A stretch of DNA of 64,000 nucleotides from Nocardia niwae NBRC 108934 = DSM 45340 (GTDB taxonomy: Bacteria; Actinomycetota; Actinomycetes; Mycobacteriales; Mycobacteriaceae). The notes beneath the pieces are model-generated. The model did not search any database, was not told where the DNA came from, and was given only the letters and a program-made list of their open reading frames with translations. The translations under genes were made by a program, and so were the position numbers. This document shows, piece after piece, positions 6,879 through 14,463 of the stretch (positions within the stretch are counted from its first letter, which is position 1; each line of letters starts with the position of its first letter). The stretch is from contig NZ_BDCK01000045.1 of the NCBI RefSeq assembly GCF_001613465.1, positions 1 through 64,000 of the forward strand. Reading direction: 5' to 3'.

Positions 6879-7133
6879 ATGTCGGCGAAACTGTGGCTGG
6901 ACCACTACGCGCAGCAGTTCGATTGGGACGTCACTGAGTCTGAGCGACCGAACGGCCACCCTGTGACCTACTACAACCGAGGGAATGTCGAGATCCGGGC
7001 CGAGTTCGACTCGCGTGGCGGCCTGCTTTGGGTCGGCCGATACGTCTTCAGCGGACTCGACGAATCCTTCGATCAGCAGGATGGAGGGAAGCGCGAGATA
7101 GCTATGTGCTGGTTGTCGAGCAGCTTCTACTGA
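6879..7133 (+). CDS. Hypothetical protein (84 aa)
   Basis: GAAAGGAG ribosome site, then ATG 6879. Small protein with acidic N-terminal helix and beta-rich centre, rich in Trp and Tyr. No motif recognised. It ends 7 nt before the tRNA-like gene. Confidence 0.65.
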   Translation: MSAKLWLDHYAQQFDWDVTESERPNGHPVTYYNRGNVEIRAEFDSRGGLLWVGRYVFSGLDESFDQQDGGKREIAMCWLSSSFY

Positions 7134-7140
7134 CGGACCA

Positions 7141-7220
7141 GGGTCGTTAGCTCAGTGGTAGAGCGCGCGGGAATGGCGATTACCCCGCGGACGACGCAGG
7201 TTCAAACCCTGCACGACCCA
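7141..7220 (+). tRNA. tRNA-like gene (Lys-type body) with oversized anticodon loop
   Basis: The acceptor stem pairs perfectly (GGGTCGT with ACGACCC, discriminator A at 7220). The D-arm is GCTC-AGTGGTA-GAGC and the T-arm GCAGG-TTCAAAC-CCTGC. From memory, acceptor and T-arm match bacterial tRNA-Lys closely. The anticodon arm is wrong: CGCGG pairs with CCGCG but encloses 14 nt (or CGCGGG/CCCGCG enclosing 12 nt) instead of 7, and no Lys anticodon is placed. No CCA is encoded. It may be a defective tRNA, a decoy, or a tRNA with altered decoding. Confidence 0.6.
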
Positions 7221-7254
7221 CAACCGCAAAACACTATAAAACCGAGGAAACCGA

Positions 7255-7479
7255 ATGAACGCGAGACAGCTGCGGGCGTTGCTCGCCGACGTGCCCGACG
7301 AGACCCCGATCATCGTGGACGGGTACGAGTCAGGGTTTGATGCCCCCTCCGACGCGGGCAGCGTGGTCGTCGCGCCAAGCGGCCGGGAAGGCTACTGGAA
7401 CGGAAAGTTCACGCTCGCTGACCTTGACGACGAGGACCGGTTCGCTGCCTTCTACATCGGCACTGGTCGCCACAGATGA
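7255..7479 (+). CDS. Hypothetical phage protein (74 aa)
   Basis: ATG 7255 after GAGGAAACCGA. The N-terminal pattern (helix, then Asp-x-Pro-Ile-Ile-Val-Asp-Gly-Tyr) resembles a small unnamed phage family seen in many early regions, a compact alpha/beta protein of unknown role. The stop overlaps the next start (ATGA). Confidence 0.65.
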   Translation: MNARQLRALLADVPDETPIIVDGYESGFDAPSDAGSVVVAPSGREGYWNGKFTLADLDDEDRFAAFYIGTGRHR

Positions 7480-7634
7480 CGACACCAACTGAGCCTGAGC
7501 GCCCGGATTTGGTTGGGTGGCGTCGCCGGCAAGCGTTGCGCAGTTCGAATGCTGCGCAGCCGAAGCCGTCGGGCAAGCAGTACGAGCGGAAACCGAAACA
7601 CCAACAGGAACAGGAGAAACGAGATGGACGCTGA
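7476..7634 (+). CDS. Small basic protein (52 aa)
   Basis: ATG 7476 overlaps the previous stop (ATGA). The product is strongly basic and Gln/Lys/Arg-rich and probably disordered, consistent with nucleic-acid binding. It overlaps the start of the next gene by 11 nt. Confidence 0.55.
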   Translation: MTTPTEPERPDLVGWRRRQALRSSNAAQPKPSGKQYERKPKHQQEQEKRDGR

Positions 7635-7953
7635 TGCTAAGCGGTCTGTGCGGTCTGTTCGCCCGCCGAGACTCACCCGCTTGCATGCGACCGCGCTTCT
7701 GTCCGGCCGCAGCACGCTACTCGCAGTCTACGACGATGGTTCGTTTGCGTTCACGACGGCGGAGGGTTTGATGGCGGGTGGTCGCGGGCGGATGATGCTG
7801 ACCCGCGAGCAGTTGGTTGAGTCGGGCGTACGGCTCGATAAGGGCGGACGTCTCGCGCGTGGCAGCGGGCCGATTGTCGACGAGATCATTTCAGAGGCGA
7901 ACAAGTATTTGACGCAGGCATGGAACGAGGCGCAGGCATGGAACGAGGACTGA
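7624..7953 (+). CDS. Hypothetical protein (109 aa)
   Basis: AGGAG and ATG 7624. Basic N-terminus followed by a beta-rich segment and a C-terminal helix with a repeated Ala-Trp-Asn-Glu motif. No family recognised. Confidence 0.6.
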   Translation: MDADAKRSVRSVRPPRLTRLHATALLSGRSTLLAVYDDGSFAFTTAEGLMAGGRGRMMLTREQLVESGVRLDKGGRLARGSGPIVDEIISEANKYLTQAWNEAQAWNED

Positions 7954-7956
7954 GAG

Positions 7957-8331
7957 ATGGATAAGCAGGATCTTGCACGGTTGATCGACCCGCATGCGTG
8001 GGCGGCGTTGGAGGCAGATCAGAAGACTCTGGGCGGTCAGTGGGATCTGAAGATGCGGCGTTACGACTCTGAGGAGGCTGCTCAGCGCATCATTGATGGC
8101 GGTTTCGCGTTGGTGAAGCTGCCGGACATGGTGGTCGACGGCGCCGGGCAACACACTTGGCCGGTTGTGAGCCGCGACGACTTCGCGCGTGTTGTGCATC
8201 GCAGGTCGGATGGCCGGTTGGCGCTTGACTCGGTGAGCAATCCGTTCGCGAATCCTGAGCATGCGTTGTCGCTTGCTGCCGCGTTGATCGCCGCCGCTCG
8301 GCACGTGCAGCAGGAGGGGGTGTCGTCGTGA
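7957..8331 (+). CDS. Hypothetical protein (124 aa)
   Basis: ATG 7957, 3 nt after the previous stop. The N-terminus reads Ala-Arg-Leu-Ile-Asp-Pro and the C-terminus is an Ala-rich helix. Similar small proteins are common in actinophages next to one another, with unknown function. The stop overlaps the next GTG (GTGA). Confidence 0.65.
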   Translation: MDKQDLARLIDPHAWAALEADQKTLGGQWDLKMRRYDSEEAAQRIIDGGFALVKLPDMVVDGAGQHTWPVVSRDDFARVVHRRSDGRLALDSVSNPFANPEHALSLAAALIAAARHVQQEGVSS

Positions 8332-8510
8332 AGCTCGTCGAGGGTCGCAGCGGCATGTGGTTCTACCACCTCAGTGACCATCCCGACTGCTTGGTCGCGC
8401 TGTGTGGTGCGGCGACGATGACCACTTCCGCGGGGATCGACAGTTGGGGTGTGGTCACGCATGTTGGTGAACGGTATTGCGCGGAGTGCGCGCGCCTGGG
8501 CGGTATGTAG
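8328..8510 (+). CDS. Small Cys-rich protein, probable zinc binder (60 aa)
   Basis: GTG start in a GTGA overlap. Cys residues near 21 and 26 and a terminal Cys-x2-Cys (Tyr-Cys-Ala-Glu-Cys) make a likely metal site. Function unknown. It is followed by a 141-bp gap that holds the MarR-gene promoter. Confidence 0.6.
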   Translation: MKLVEGRSGMWFYHLSDHPDCLVALCGAATMTTSAGIDSWGVVTHVGERYCAECARLGGM

Positions 8511-8537
8511 GGTGGTTGGTGACCGCCCAGTGGCTGC

Positions 8538-8566
8538 TTGACAGCGACTGCTCGAATCATTGATGC
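8538..8566 (+). promoter_or_regulatory. Weak promoter candidate before the MarR gene
   Basis: A perfect -35 hexamer TTGACA (8538-8543) is followed after 17 nt by TGATGC, a poor -10 box. It suggests that the MarR gene can be expressed separately from the upstream operon. Confidence 0.3.
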
Positions 8567-8651
8567 ATCATCCGATTTCCATTAATTTGCTGCGAACGCG
8601 CCAAGGATTCGCGAAAGTGGATGAAAGGGACGGAACGATGAGGGTGGCGCG

Positions 8652-9158
8652 ATGCACGACAACGATCCCGGCAGCGATGTGCGGCAACAGGCATGGGCGG
8701 CTTTCGTGTCGCTATCAGCACATCTCAGGTATGCGGTGAACGCCCAGCTTCGGCACGAGTGCGGGTTGACTCACATCGAGTTCCGCATCCTCCATGAGTT
8801 GGCTGACCAGCCACAGCATCGGCTCGGCCTGTCCGCGTTGGCGTTCGGGGTGGATTCTTCACGGTCGCGACTAACATGCCGGTTGGATGGGTTGGAGCGT
8901 CGCGGCCTGGTGAAGCGAACATCGGGCGTGCCGGATAAGCGCGCGAAGGAGGCGGTGTTGACCGCGGCAGGTTGGGCGGCGTATGAGGCTGCGATCCCGG
9001 TGCATGAGGCGATTGTGCGGACGCTGGTGTTGGATGTTTTGTCGGATGATGATGTGGCGGAGTGGTTGCGGTTGACGCGCCGCATGTTGGCTCGGGTGGT
9101 TGCCCGGGAGGAGTGGACGTCGCGTGAGGCGTTTCAGGCTGGCCGCAAGATCATTTGA
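8652..9158 (+). CDS. MarR-family transcriptional regulator
   Basis: The 168-residue product has the MarR layout: N-terminal dimerisation helix, winged helix with recognition helix near residues 58-80 (Leu-Ser-Ala-Leu-Ala-Phe-Gly-Val-Asp-Ser-Ser), a wing with Arg-x-Ser-Gly-Val-Pro-Asp-Lys-Arg (Asp/Arg pair typical of the family) and C-terminal dimerisation helices. ATG 8652 follows GAGGG; an ATG at 8638 is out of frame. MarR proteins repress divergent or own genes and respond to small ligands. No obvious partner enzyme is present, so it may be a cargo regulator acting on host or phage genes. The family assignment is secure; the target is unknown. Confidence 0.85.
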   Translation: MHDNDPGSDVRQQAWAAFVSLSAHLRYAVNAQLRHECGLTHIEFRILHELADQPQHRLGLSALAFGVDSSRSRLTCRLDGLERRGLVKRTSGVPDKRAKEAVLTAAGWAAYEAAIPVHEAIVRTLVLDVLSDDDVAEWLRLTRRMLARVVAREEWTSREAFQAGRKII

Positions 9159-9186
9159 TGAGGTGGTCGCGGCCGGTAAACAACGA

Positions 9187-9227
9187 GTGAGCCCCGGACC
9201 GCAGGGGGATGGTGGTCCGGGGCTCAC
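9187..9227 (+). terminator. Terminator hairpin after the rightward operon
   Basis: A 14-bp perfect stem, GTGAGCCCCGGACC (9187-9200) with GGTCCGGGGCTCAC (9214-9227), loop 13 nt. No long T-run. It separates the rightward operon from the convergent leftward genes and could work in both directions. Confidence 0.8.
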
Positions 9228-9299
9228 TTCAGGGTAATCGTCGAACCGCACATGGTGGTTACTGACCGACAGACTGTAGCCGGTCGCCGGCGTTGATGG

Positions 9300-9497
9300 T
9301 TAATCAGTTCGGGCGCCTGGTATGCGGTCGGGGTGTTGCCGGTAGTAGGCGACGAAGGTGGCGATGATGCTTTCGCGGATGCGTGGTGGTGGCGGCCCGA
9401 GCCGTTCGACGTGTCTGCTGACGTCGATGCGGTCGTATTGGGCGCGGTGGTCGCTGATCTTCATCCGCGGATGATGCCACGCCAGGGTTGTCGGCAC
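9300..9497 (-). CDS. Hypothetical protein (65 aa, start uncertain)
   Basis: A basic, Pro/Arg-rich small protein with a hydrophobic helix near the C-terminus. It could start at GTG 9497 or at ATG 9464 (54 aa); neither has a clear ribosome site. No family recognised. Confidence 0.4.
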   Translation of the reverse strand: MPTTLAWHHPRMKISDHRAQYDRIDVSRHVERLGPPPPRIRESIIATFVAYYRQHPDRIPGARTD

Positions 9498-9516
9498 GGC
9501 TGGTTACGATCCGGTT

Positions 9517-9648
9517 ATGAGCGATGACCCGAAGCTGTGCAGTATCTGCGACGAACGGCCCGCTGGTCCTGGTGGCTTGTTGTGTGGAGAGTGCCGCACC
9601 CGGATCGAGGCGCACAACCGCGAGCATTGGGGCGGCACACTCCAGTGA
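9517..9648 (+). CDS. Small double zinc-knuckle protein (43 aa)
   Basis: Cys-Ser-Ile-Cys (residues 8-11) and Cys-Gly-Glu-Cys (24-27) form a tidy four-Cys site. The gene is rightward, alone among leftward genes. There is no ribosome site; a -10-like TACGAT (9505-9510) lies 6 nt before the ATG, suggesting a leaderless transcript as is common in actinobacteria. Function unknown. Confidence 0.6.
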   Translation: MSDDPKLCSICDERPAGPGGLLCGECRTRIEAHNREHWGGTLQ

Positions 9649-9655
9649 CAGCTGG

Positions 9656-9916
9656 CTACTCGATGCCCAACTTCCCCCGGATCTGGTCGAGGTCGATCCG
9701 GCTGCTTCCGAAGTGCACCCAGTGGACTTCGGTTACTGCGATCACCGTGCCGTTGGAGTCGCGGTGTTCTTTCCGTTCGTAGGTGATGGGGAGTGCGGCA
9801 GCTCCGAAGCCGACTGTGCTGTTGATTCGGGTGGCGAGTTCGCCGGTGATCGTTGCGCGGGACACGCGGGATCGGGTGAACTCGTTGAGCTGTTCCACGG
9901 TCGATATCTGGGTCAT
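9656..9916 (-). CDS. Hypothetical protein (86 aa)
   Basis: ATG 9916 with GGAGAGG about 6 nt upstream. N-terminal helical segment, then beta-rich C-terminal half ending in a short helix. No family recognised. Confidence 0.6.
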   Translation of the reverse strand: MTQISTVEQLNEFTRSRVSRATITGELATRINSTVGFGAAALPITYERKEHRDSNGTVIAVTEVHWVHFGSSRIDLDQIRGKLGIE

Positions 9917-9988
9917 GACAACCTCTCCGATAGCAGTGGCGCGCAGGCTTGACCACATCCTAGGCGTGGAGGCTGACAGAAATGACAG

Positions 9989-10324
9989 TCAAGCGTTGAG
10001 CACAGCGGGCTTCGGCGCGGGGGCGGGTGTGTCGCGGCAGGCGTGTGGGACGTGCGACCAGTCGGGGGTTTCGATGTTCAGCAGCTCACGCACGGCCTGA
10101 AGCCGAACCAGCAGCGATTCAGGGTGTTGGCAGTTGCAGCCGTCGAACCATTCCGCGAGCTTCCTGGCGGCTCGGGAAAGTTCCTCGAAATTGTCGGAAA
10201 CCGCTCTGCGGACCATTAGGTCATGGAACCGGTCGTTCTCGACCTTCAGGTACAGCCGTTCGTACCGTGCAGCGTCCTTCTCGGCGGCACGCAACTGTTT
10301 CCGCAGCTTCTTCTTAGTCGGCAT
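9989..10324 (-). CDS. Hypothetical coiled-coil protein (111 aa)
   Basis: Lys-rich N-terminus, then long charged helices (about residues 5-70), one Cys-Asn-Cys motif near 63, and a Pro/Ala-rich tail. It starts inside the end of the upstream gene (11-nt overlap). Probably oligomeric; function unknown. Confidence 0.6.
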   Translation of the reverse strand: MPTKKKLRKQLRAAEKDAARYERLYLKVENDRFHDLMVRRAVSDNFEELSRAARKLAEWFDGCNCQHPESLLVRLQAVRELLNIETPDWSHVPHACRDTPAPAPKPAVLNA

Positions 10325-10604
10325 CAGTGGCCTCCTGGTTGAGTGCTCGCCACGCGCGGCACATGTCGACGGGAGTCCAGAGCCACGACAGGCGTTCCCA
10401 GCGGTCGAACTTGTTGAAGAACGCGCCTGTGCTGGTGTAGCGGTATTTCCAGTACTTGCCGTGTTCGCAGCGTCGGACGTCGCCGGGGTCGGCCATGGTT
10501 CCTGGGAATGGGCCGCCGGGTTGTGAGGCGCCGTGCTCGTATCGCCACGTGCTGTGGCAGTTGTCGGCGCAACGCTGTTTGGTGGTGAGGATGTTCGCTT
10601 TCAC
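10314..10604 (-). CDS. Hypothetical Cys/His/Trp-rich protein (96 aa)
   Basis: GTG 10604 overlaps the upstream stop (GTGA). It has Cys-x3-Cys-His near residue 12 and Cys-x-His near 47, a possible zinc site, and aromatic residues throughout. A much longer reading in this frame (to 11327) would lie over the gene at 10601-10984 and is rejected. Confidence 0.6.
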   Translation of the reverse strand: MKANILTTKQRCADNCHSTWRYEHGASQPGGPFPGTMADPGDVRRCEHGKYWKYRYTSTGAFFNKFDRWERLSWLWTPVDMCRAWRALNQEATDAD

Positions 10605-10984
10605 GCTGCGGCTCCTGTGTCGGCGACGGCCATATGCAGCCTGTAGCTGGTTTCGCGCATCTCCCGCGGCCAGTACGGATCGCGCCAAGTGAGGCGCCCA
10701 GCGAACATGCCGCACGTGTCGACTTCCCGCCATGTCAACGGCCCGTCGATGGCGCTCCAGTTGAGTGTCCGCTCGCTGGTTTTGATGTCGAGCGAGTACA
10801 CGATCGGTCGGGCAACCTCGTCGTTGGGGCGAATGGTGGCGACGAGTTCGATGGGATCTGTGGTGTCGGCCCAGTAGCGGAGCAGGTCGAGGATCGGGCC
10901 GCCTGCGTGCGCGACGACACCGTGCTCGTTGGCGTCGTGGATGAACGCATCCCATTCCGGGACCGTGGAAACAATCCTCGTCAC
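10601..10984 (-). CDS. Hypothetical protein (127 aa)
   Basis: GTG 10984 overlaps the upstream stop (GTGA). Mixed alpha/beta, Trp-rich, with no recognisable motif. Confidence 0.65.
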   Translation of the reverse strand: MTRIVSTVPEWDAFIHDANEHGVVAHAGGPILDLLRYWADTTDPIELVATIRPNDEVARPIVYSLDIKTSERTLNWSAIDGPLTWREVDTCGMFAGRLTWRDPYWPREMRETSYRLHMAVADTGAAA

Positions 10985-11964
10985 GCTGCGTCCTCCGTGG
11001 TGTCTGGTCCCCAGGCTTCGATGAGGGCTGGGTCTGGACTAAGTTCGACGTCGCGGATGAACCCCAACGGCTGCCAGTTGCCCGCGGTGAACAGTTGGGC
11101 TTCACCAGCGTTGACAACGAACGGGATCGAGTCACTGGCGACGAACGGCGGCGGTCCCTCGATCGGTCCGCCGACCCGCTCAGTGGTCGAGGTGCGCGCG
11201 TAACCGTCACCTGACGTTTCCTCCGCGACCGGTTCCGGCTGTTCGTCTCTCGCATACCAGTCGCCGACTCGGGGCCGGTTGCGGCAGTGCGCTTCAACCC
11301 ACGTGCGGCTGTCCGGTTCGAACCCATACTGCACGCATGTCCCGAACTGTTCGTTGGGGTCGTCGACGAGTTCGATACGTTCGCCGTTGACGGTCAATGT
11401 GTGGTGGCGGCGGATGATTCGCGTCGGCGCGGTGAAGTCGTCGGTTTCGTCTGTGCTGGTCAGCGTGACTTCCAGTTCGCTGATGTCGTCGCACCGCCAC
11501 CACCGCGGCGGCAACTGTTCGAGTGCAGTCAGCGGCGAGAGGATTCCGTCGACCTGGTCGCTGATGTCTGGCAGGAACGGGTTCGACCAGGCGAGTATCG
11601 TCCGCAGGGCTTGCGCTTCGGTCAGTTCCGTCCACGGGACAAGGTCACCGTCATAGTTCCGAACCCAGTGCCGGATGATCGGTTCTGGTATCGGTGGCTG
11701 GAATTCACCCTCGAACAGCGATCCTGGGCACAGGATGGTTGAGTCGTCTTCGTCATACCTGTAGTCGCCGTCGATGACCCCACGCCATCGCATTTCCCGC
11801 ATGCGTTGGGTGATGGCGAGCCCATGCCAGGTTTCGGAGCACCACGGGTGCGGGCATTGCGGGTATGTGGGGTCGTCGTAGTCGTATCCGGTTTCGGGTT
11901 CGCCGGCGTCGAGTTGGGTGGTGATCAACGCGTCGATTTCGTCAACGATGTCGCGGCCGGTCAC
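10981..11964 (-). CDS. Hypothetical phage protein (327 aa)
   Basis: GTG 11964 in a GTGA overlap. An N-terminal Cys-Pro-His-Pro-Trp-Cys...Trp-His-Gly-Leu motif (about residues 37-48) resembles a short zinc-finger-like signature found in other actinophage proteins. The remaining protein is acidic and Trp/Pro-rich with no catalytic motif I can name. It is the largest unknown gene of the early operon between SSB and 9300. Confidence 0.65.
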   Translation of the reverse strand: MTGRDIVDEIDALITTQLDAGEPETGYDYDDPTYPQCPHPWCSETWHGLAITQRMREMRWRGVIDGDYRYDEDDSTILCPGSLFEGEFQPPIPEPIIRHWVRNYDGDLVPWTELTEAQALRTILAWSNPFLPDISDQVDGILSPLTALEQLPPRWWRCDDISELEVTLTSTDETDDFTAPTRIIRRHHTLTVNGERIELVDDPNEQFGTCVQYGFEPDSRTWVEAHCRNRPRVGDWYARDEQPEPVAEETSGDGYARTSTTERVGGPIEGPPPFVASDSIPFVVNAGEAQLFTAGNWQPLGFIRDVELSPDPALIEAWGPDTTEDAA

Positions 11965-12365
11965 GCGGCATCCTCCTGCGTGTTCGGGTTATTGCTGGTT
12001 TCCGTGCCGCACGGAACAGGCGGGTTTCCTGAACGCTCGATTACCTGCCAGCCGGTGACGTAGCGTCGCATGACGGGGCAGCCTGAGTGAATCTTCCGGA
12101 TGACGGCTTCTTCGCCGGAGTATGTGCACGGTTCGCCGGCGTCGCAGGGGTCGGCGCTGTCACAGTGACCGCAGTGGTAGCCCCACTCGGCGCTGGTCGC
12201 CAGCAAGTCACCGAGAGCGTCGACGTCCTCTGCTGCGGATGCCAAATATGTTACGGCCCAGTCGGGCAGTTCGTCCCAGGTGCGACCGTTGCGGCCGACA
12301 CCGCGGGCGAACCTTGCTCGCGCGATCCGTTCGATGGCTTCGCGGCGGATGTCGTCAGCGTTCAT
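11961..12365 (-). CDS. Hypothetical Cys-rich protein (134 aa)
   Basis: The N-terminal half is helical and Arg-rich. The second half contains Cys-Gly-His-Cys, two further Cys and later Cys residues, a likely zinc site. It abuts the ssb stop directly (TAG then ATG), so it is translated from the same message. The stop overlaps the next GTG. Confidence 0.6.
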   Translation of the reverse strand: MNADDIRREAIERIARARFARGVGRNGRTWDELPDWAVTYLASAAEDVDALGDLLATSAEWGYHCGHCDSADPCDAGEPCTYSGEEAVIRKIHSGCPVMRRYVTGWQVIERSGNPPVPCGTETSNNPNTQEDAA

Positions 12366-12809
12366 CTAGAAAGGCGCTTCGTCGTCGCGGAAGTTGGATG
12401 AGCCTTTCGACGCTCCCCACGGCTCGTCGTTGCCGCGGCCACCACCGTTGCCGTTGGTCTTTGTGACGGCGACGGTTGCGCCTTTCACCGAGGGGCCGAT
12501 CTCGTCGACTTTCAGTTCGATGACGGTCCGCTTCTCCCCTTCACGGGTTTCAAAGGATCGCTGTTCGAGTTTGCCGGTGACGATGACGCGTGTGCCTTGC
12601 GGGAGGTTGGATTCGGCGAGGTTTTCGGCTGGCTGTCCCCACAGTGTGCAGCGGAGGAACAGTGTGTCGCCGTCTTTCCACTCGTTCGTGTTCTTGTCGA
12701 GGTACCGGTTTGTTCTTGCAACGGTGAAGTTGGCGACGGCTTTCCCGCCGGGCGTGAAACGCAATTCCACTGGCGCTGTCGTGTTCCCGACGATCGTGGT
12801 GTCTGTCAT
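12366..12809 (-). CDS. ssb: Single-stranded DNA-binding protein
   Basis: The 147-residue product has the full SSB layout: an OB fold (about residues 1-105; Val-Gly-Asn near the start, Phe-Thr-Pro-Gly-Gly-Lys, Val-Ala-Asn-Phe-Thr-Val-Ala, Leu-Arg-Cys-Thr-Leu-Trp-Gly, Val-Thr-Gly-Lys-Leu), a Gly/Asn-rich linker and an acidic tip ending Asp-Asp-Glu-Ala-Pro-Phe, the partner-binding tail. ATG 12809 is chosen over upstream in-frame codons because it begins the OB fold. It protects ssDNA in phage replication and recombination. A candidate -10 (CTATAC at 12876-12881) lies about 65 nt upstream. Confidence 0.93.
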   Translation of the reverse strand: MTDTTIVGNTTAPVELRFTPGGKAVANFTVARTNRYLDKNTNEWKDGDTLFLRCTLWGQPAENLAESNLPQGTRVIVTGKLEQRSFETREGEKRTVIELKVDEIGPSVKGATVAVTKTNGNGGGRGNDEPWGASKGSSNFRDDEAPF

Positions 12810-12870
12810 TACGGTGTGGTCTTCTCCCAAGGGGACCGTCCGGCGAATGCCGCTTACACCCATTATCCGA

Positions 12871-12881
12871 GCGCTGTATAG
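12871..12881 (-). promoter_or_regulatory. Promoter-like 11-mer upstream of ssb
   Basis: GCGCTGTATAG on the + strand (CTATACAGCGC leftward) is repeated exactly at 63132-63142, also just upstream of a leftward gene. CTATAC could be a -10 box; the -35 is unclear. Confidence 0.35.
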
Positions 12882-12890
12882 CCGGAAATT

Positions 12891-13223
12891 TCAGCGACGA
12901 TCCCAAAGAACGCGTTGTGCGTGTTCGATTTCGGCTTCGGTCAGTTCGCGGGCGGGAATCTTGAACTGCCATTCGCTGTCGGCGTACGCGCGCGGCCCCA
13001 ACAGTTCAATAAGTTCGTCCGCGCACCGCCGAATCGTCGCAGCAACAGGGCTCATGTCGCCGTCCGCCTGGTCGTACCAGCGGTCAACCAACGCCCACAA
13101 CTGGTCATGCGTGTACGGCGTGCGGTTAGGAACGTGAGGGGCGCAGGCCGGGCGCGCTTCTCCCGCAGTCGCGCGCTGCCGTGCACGCGCGGCCATCCTG
13201 GCTTCCCAGCCCTCGTCGCTCAC
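12891..13223 (-). CDS. Hypothetical protein (110 aa)
   Basis: GTG 13223 overlaps the upstream stop (GTGA). Basic N-terminal third, then a helical Trp-rich region and an acidic C-terminal helix. No family recognised. Confidence 0.6.
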   Translation of the reverse strand: MSDEGWEARMAARARQRATAGEARPACAPHVPNRTPYTHDQLWALVDRWYDQADGDMSPVAATIRRCADELIELLGPRAYADSEWQFKIPARELTEAEIEHAQRVLWDRR

Positions 13224-13414
13224 TGCTTCTCCACTTCGTCACCATCGAACTTGATCAGCAGCTCTCTGGCCTCCACCCGAAGTCCCGCGATCCATCCCTC
13301 GTTCAGATCGCCCGAGTTCGCCCAGAGATCCGCCTCCCGGTTCAGCCGTTCAAGGCTTTCGGTCCCCGCAATCTGCTGGAGAAATGCGCGCACTTCGTTG
13401 GGCAATCCGCTCAC
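13220..13414 (-). CDS. Hypothetical protein (64 aa)
   Basis: GTG 13414 overlaps the upstream stop (GTGA); the longer in-frame reading to 13555 would overlay the neighbour. Acidic, helical small protein with no motif. Confidence 0.55.
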   Translation of the reverse strand: MSGLPNEVRAFLQQIAGTESLERLNREADLWANSGDLNEGWIAGLRVEARELLIKFDGDEVEKQ

Positions 13415-13758
13415 GGCTTCTCCGTCTCGTCGACGGGATACCACAACGACCAAAGTGTTCGCGCAGTCGCTCCGCCATCTACCGGCATCTGCAAGACGGG
13501 CGGCAGGAACGGATTCCGCGGCACGGTGATCCCCTCCATATCGGTGAGGTGCCATCCGGCGGCGTCGCGCAGCGGGTACCGACCCACCTCCTCACCGTCG
13601 CGGGTCACGGTCGCGTACTCGCCCAGGGCCGAGATGATCTCCACACCAACAACGTCGCCGTCTTCGATGACCACATCAGCGGCGGTGTAGACGCGGCCGT
13701 GACGATCGGTGAACATGACAGTGCCGTTAGCGATGGACAGCGAAACGGGGGTGGTCAT
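13411..13758 (-). CDS. Hypothetical protein (115 aa)
   Basis: ATG 13758 overlaps the upstream stop (ATGA). Predicted beta-rich with several Gly turns; probably soluble. No family recognised. Confidence 0.6.
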   Translation of the reverse strand: MTTPVSLSIANGTVMFTDRHGRVYTAADVVIEDGDVVGVEIISALGEYATVTRDGEEVGRYPLRDAAGWHLTDMEGITVPRNPFLPPVLQMPVDGGATARTLWSLWYPVDETEKP

Positions 13759-14012
13759 GAGTCGTCTCCAGTTTCGGTGCTGTCCTCGGACGGCTGCGGG
13801 TTCGGGCCACGTCGTGAACACTTCGCAAGGGCGGCTTTCATCGCGTCTTCGAGGGTCGGCAAACCCATGCTGCTGCGACAGCGGTCTACCTCAGCAATGA
13901 GCGCTCGGGGAACTATCGCGCCGAGTCCGCGGTAGTCGTTGACCTGTTCGGCGCACAGACGACGGTCGCGGGCTTCTTCCTCGGCTCGGACTCGTCGGCT
14001 ATCCGGGTTCAT
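13755..14012 (-). CDS. Hypothetical protein (85 aa)
   Basis: ATG 14012 overlaps the upstream stop (ATGA). Arg/Glu-rich helices with a polar, acidic C-terminal tail. No family recognised. Confidence 0.55.
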   Translation of the reverse strand: MNPDSRRVRAEEEARDRRLCAEQVNDYRGLGAIVPRALIAEVDRCRSSMGLPTLEDAMKAALAKCSRRGPNPQPSEDSTETGDDS

Positions 14013-14458
14013 GCCGTGTCCTCGGTGTAGATGGAGGCCAGGGCTTCAATCACGCTGGCGTACGCGTCCCTCGTGGCCACGTCGGATGCGAGCTGAACCT
14101 CAGCGCTCAACAACTCTTCTCGCGCCCGCCGCTCCTGTGTCTGCCGCTCGTCGTCGCCGCTGTCGTGGTCGAGCCTCATGGCCGCCAGGGTGTACCTGGT
14201 CGCGGCGTACTGGCGAGCCGAAACGGTAGCCTCCACGGCATCGACTGCGGCGAGGTACGGGGCGGTCACCTTCTCCCGTATCGCCTCCACTTGCCGCAGG
14301 ACGCGGGCCGGTGGATGGCGGCGGTCGTGGATGCACCGTTCGCCCACGCACGCGGCCGTACCGTCGTAGTGCACGTGTTCCACGCCAAGCGCTGCCCGCG
14401 CGAGTTGTTCGTCTTGGTCCAGGCCCGCCAGCAAGCGAGTCAATGCGTCCCCGGTCAT
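14009..14458 (-). CDS. DUF6221-like protein
   Basis: The 149-residue product matches the pattern I associate with DUF6221, common in Streptomyces and relatives: an N-terminal Leu-Asp-x-Asp-Glu-x-x-Ala-Arg-Ala helix, a central Cys/His segment, then His-Pro-Pro-Ala-Arg-Val-Leu-Arg-x-Val-Glu-Ala followed by long helices. The family function is unknown. Its presence links the phage gene pool with host chromosomes. ATG 14458; the stop overlaps the next start. Confidence 0.65.
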   Translation of the reverse strand: MTGDALTRLLAGLDQDEQLARAALGVEHVHYDGTAACVGERCIHDRRHPPARVLRQVEAIREKVTAPYLAAVDAVEATVSARQYAATRYTLAAMRLDHDSGDDERQTQERRAREELLSAEVQLASDVATRDAYASVIEALASIYTEDTA

Positions 14459-14463
14459 GCCAC

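Noticed and set aside
7141..7220. The tRNA-like gene as the attachment site
   Set aside because: It is over 20 kb from the integrase gene, inside a phage operon, with no repeat of it near int.
10314..11327. 337-codon leftward open frame
   Set aside because: Only its last 96 codons look coding; the rest lies over the better-supported gene 10601-10984 and gives Arg-rich low-complexity peptide.
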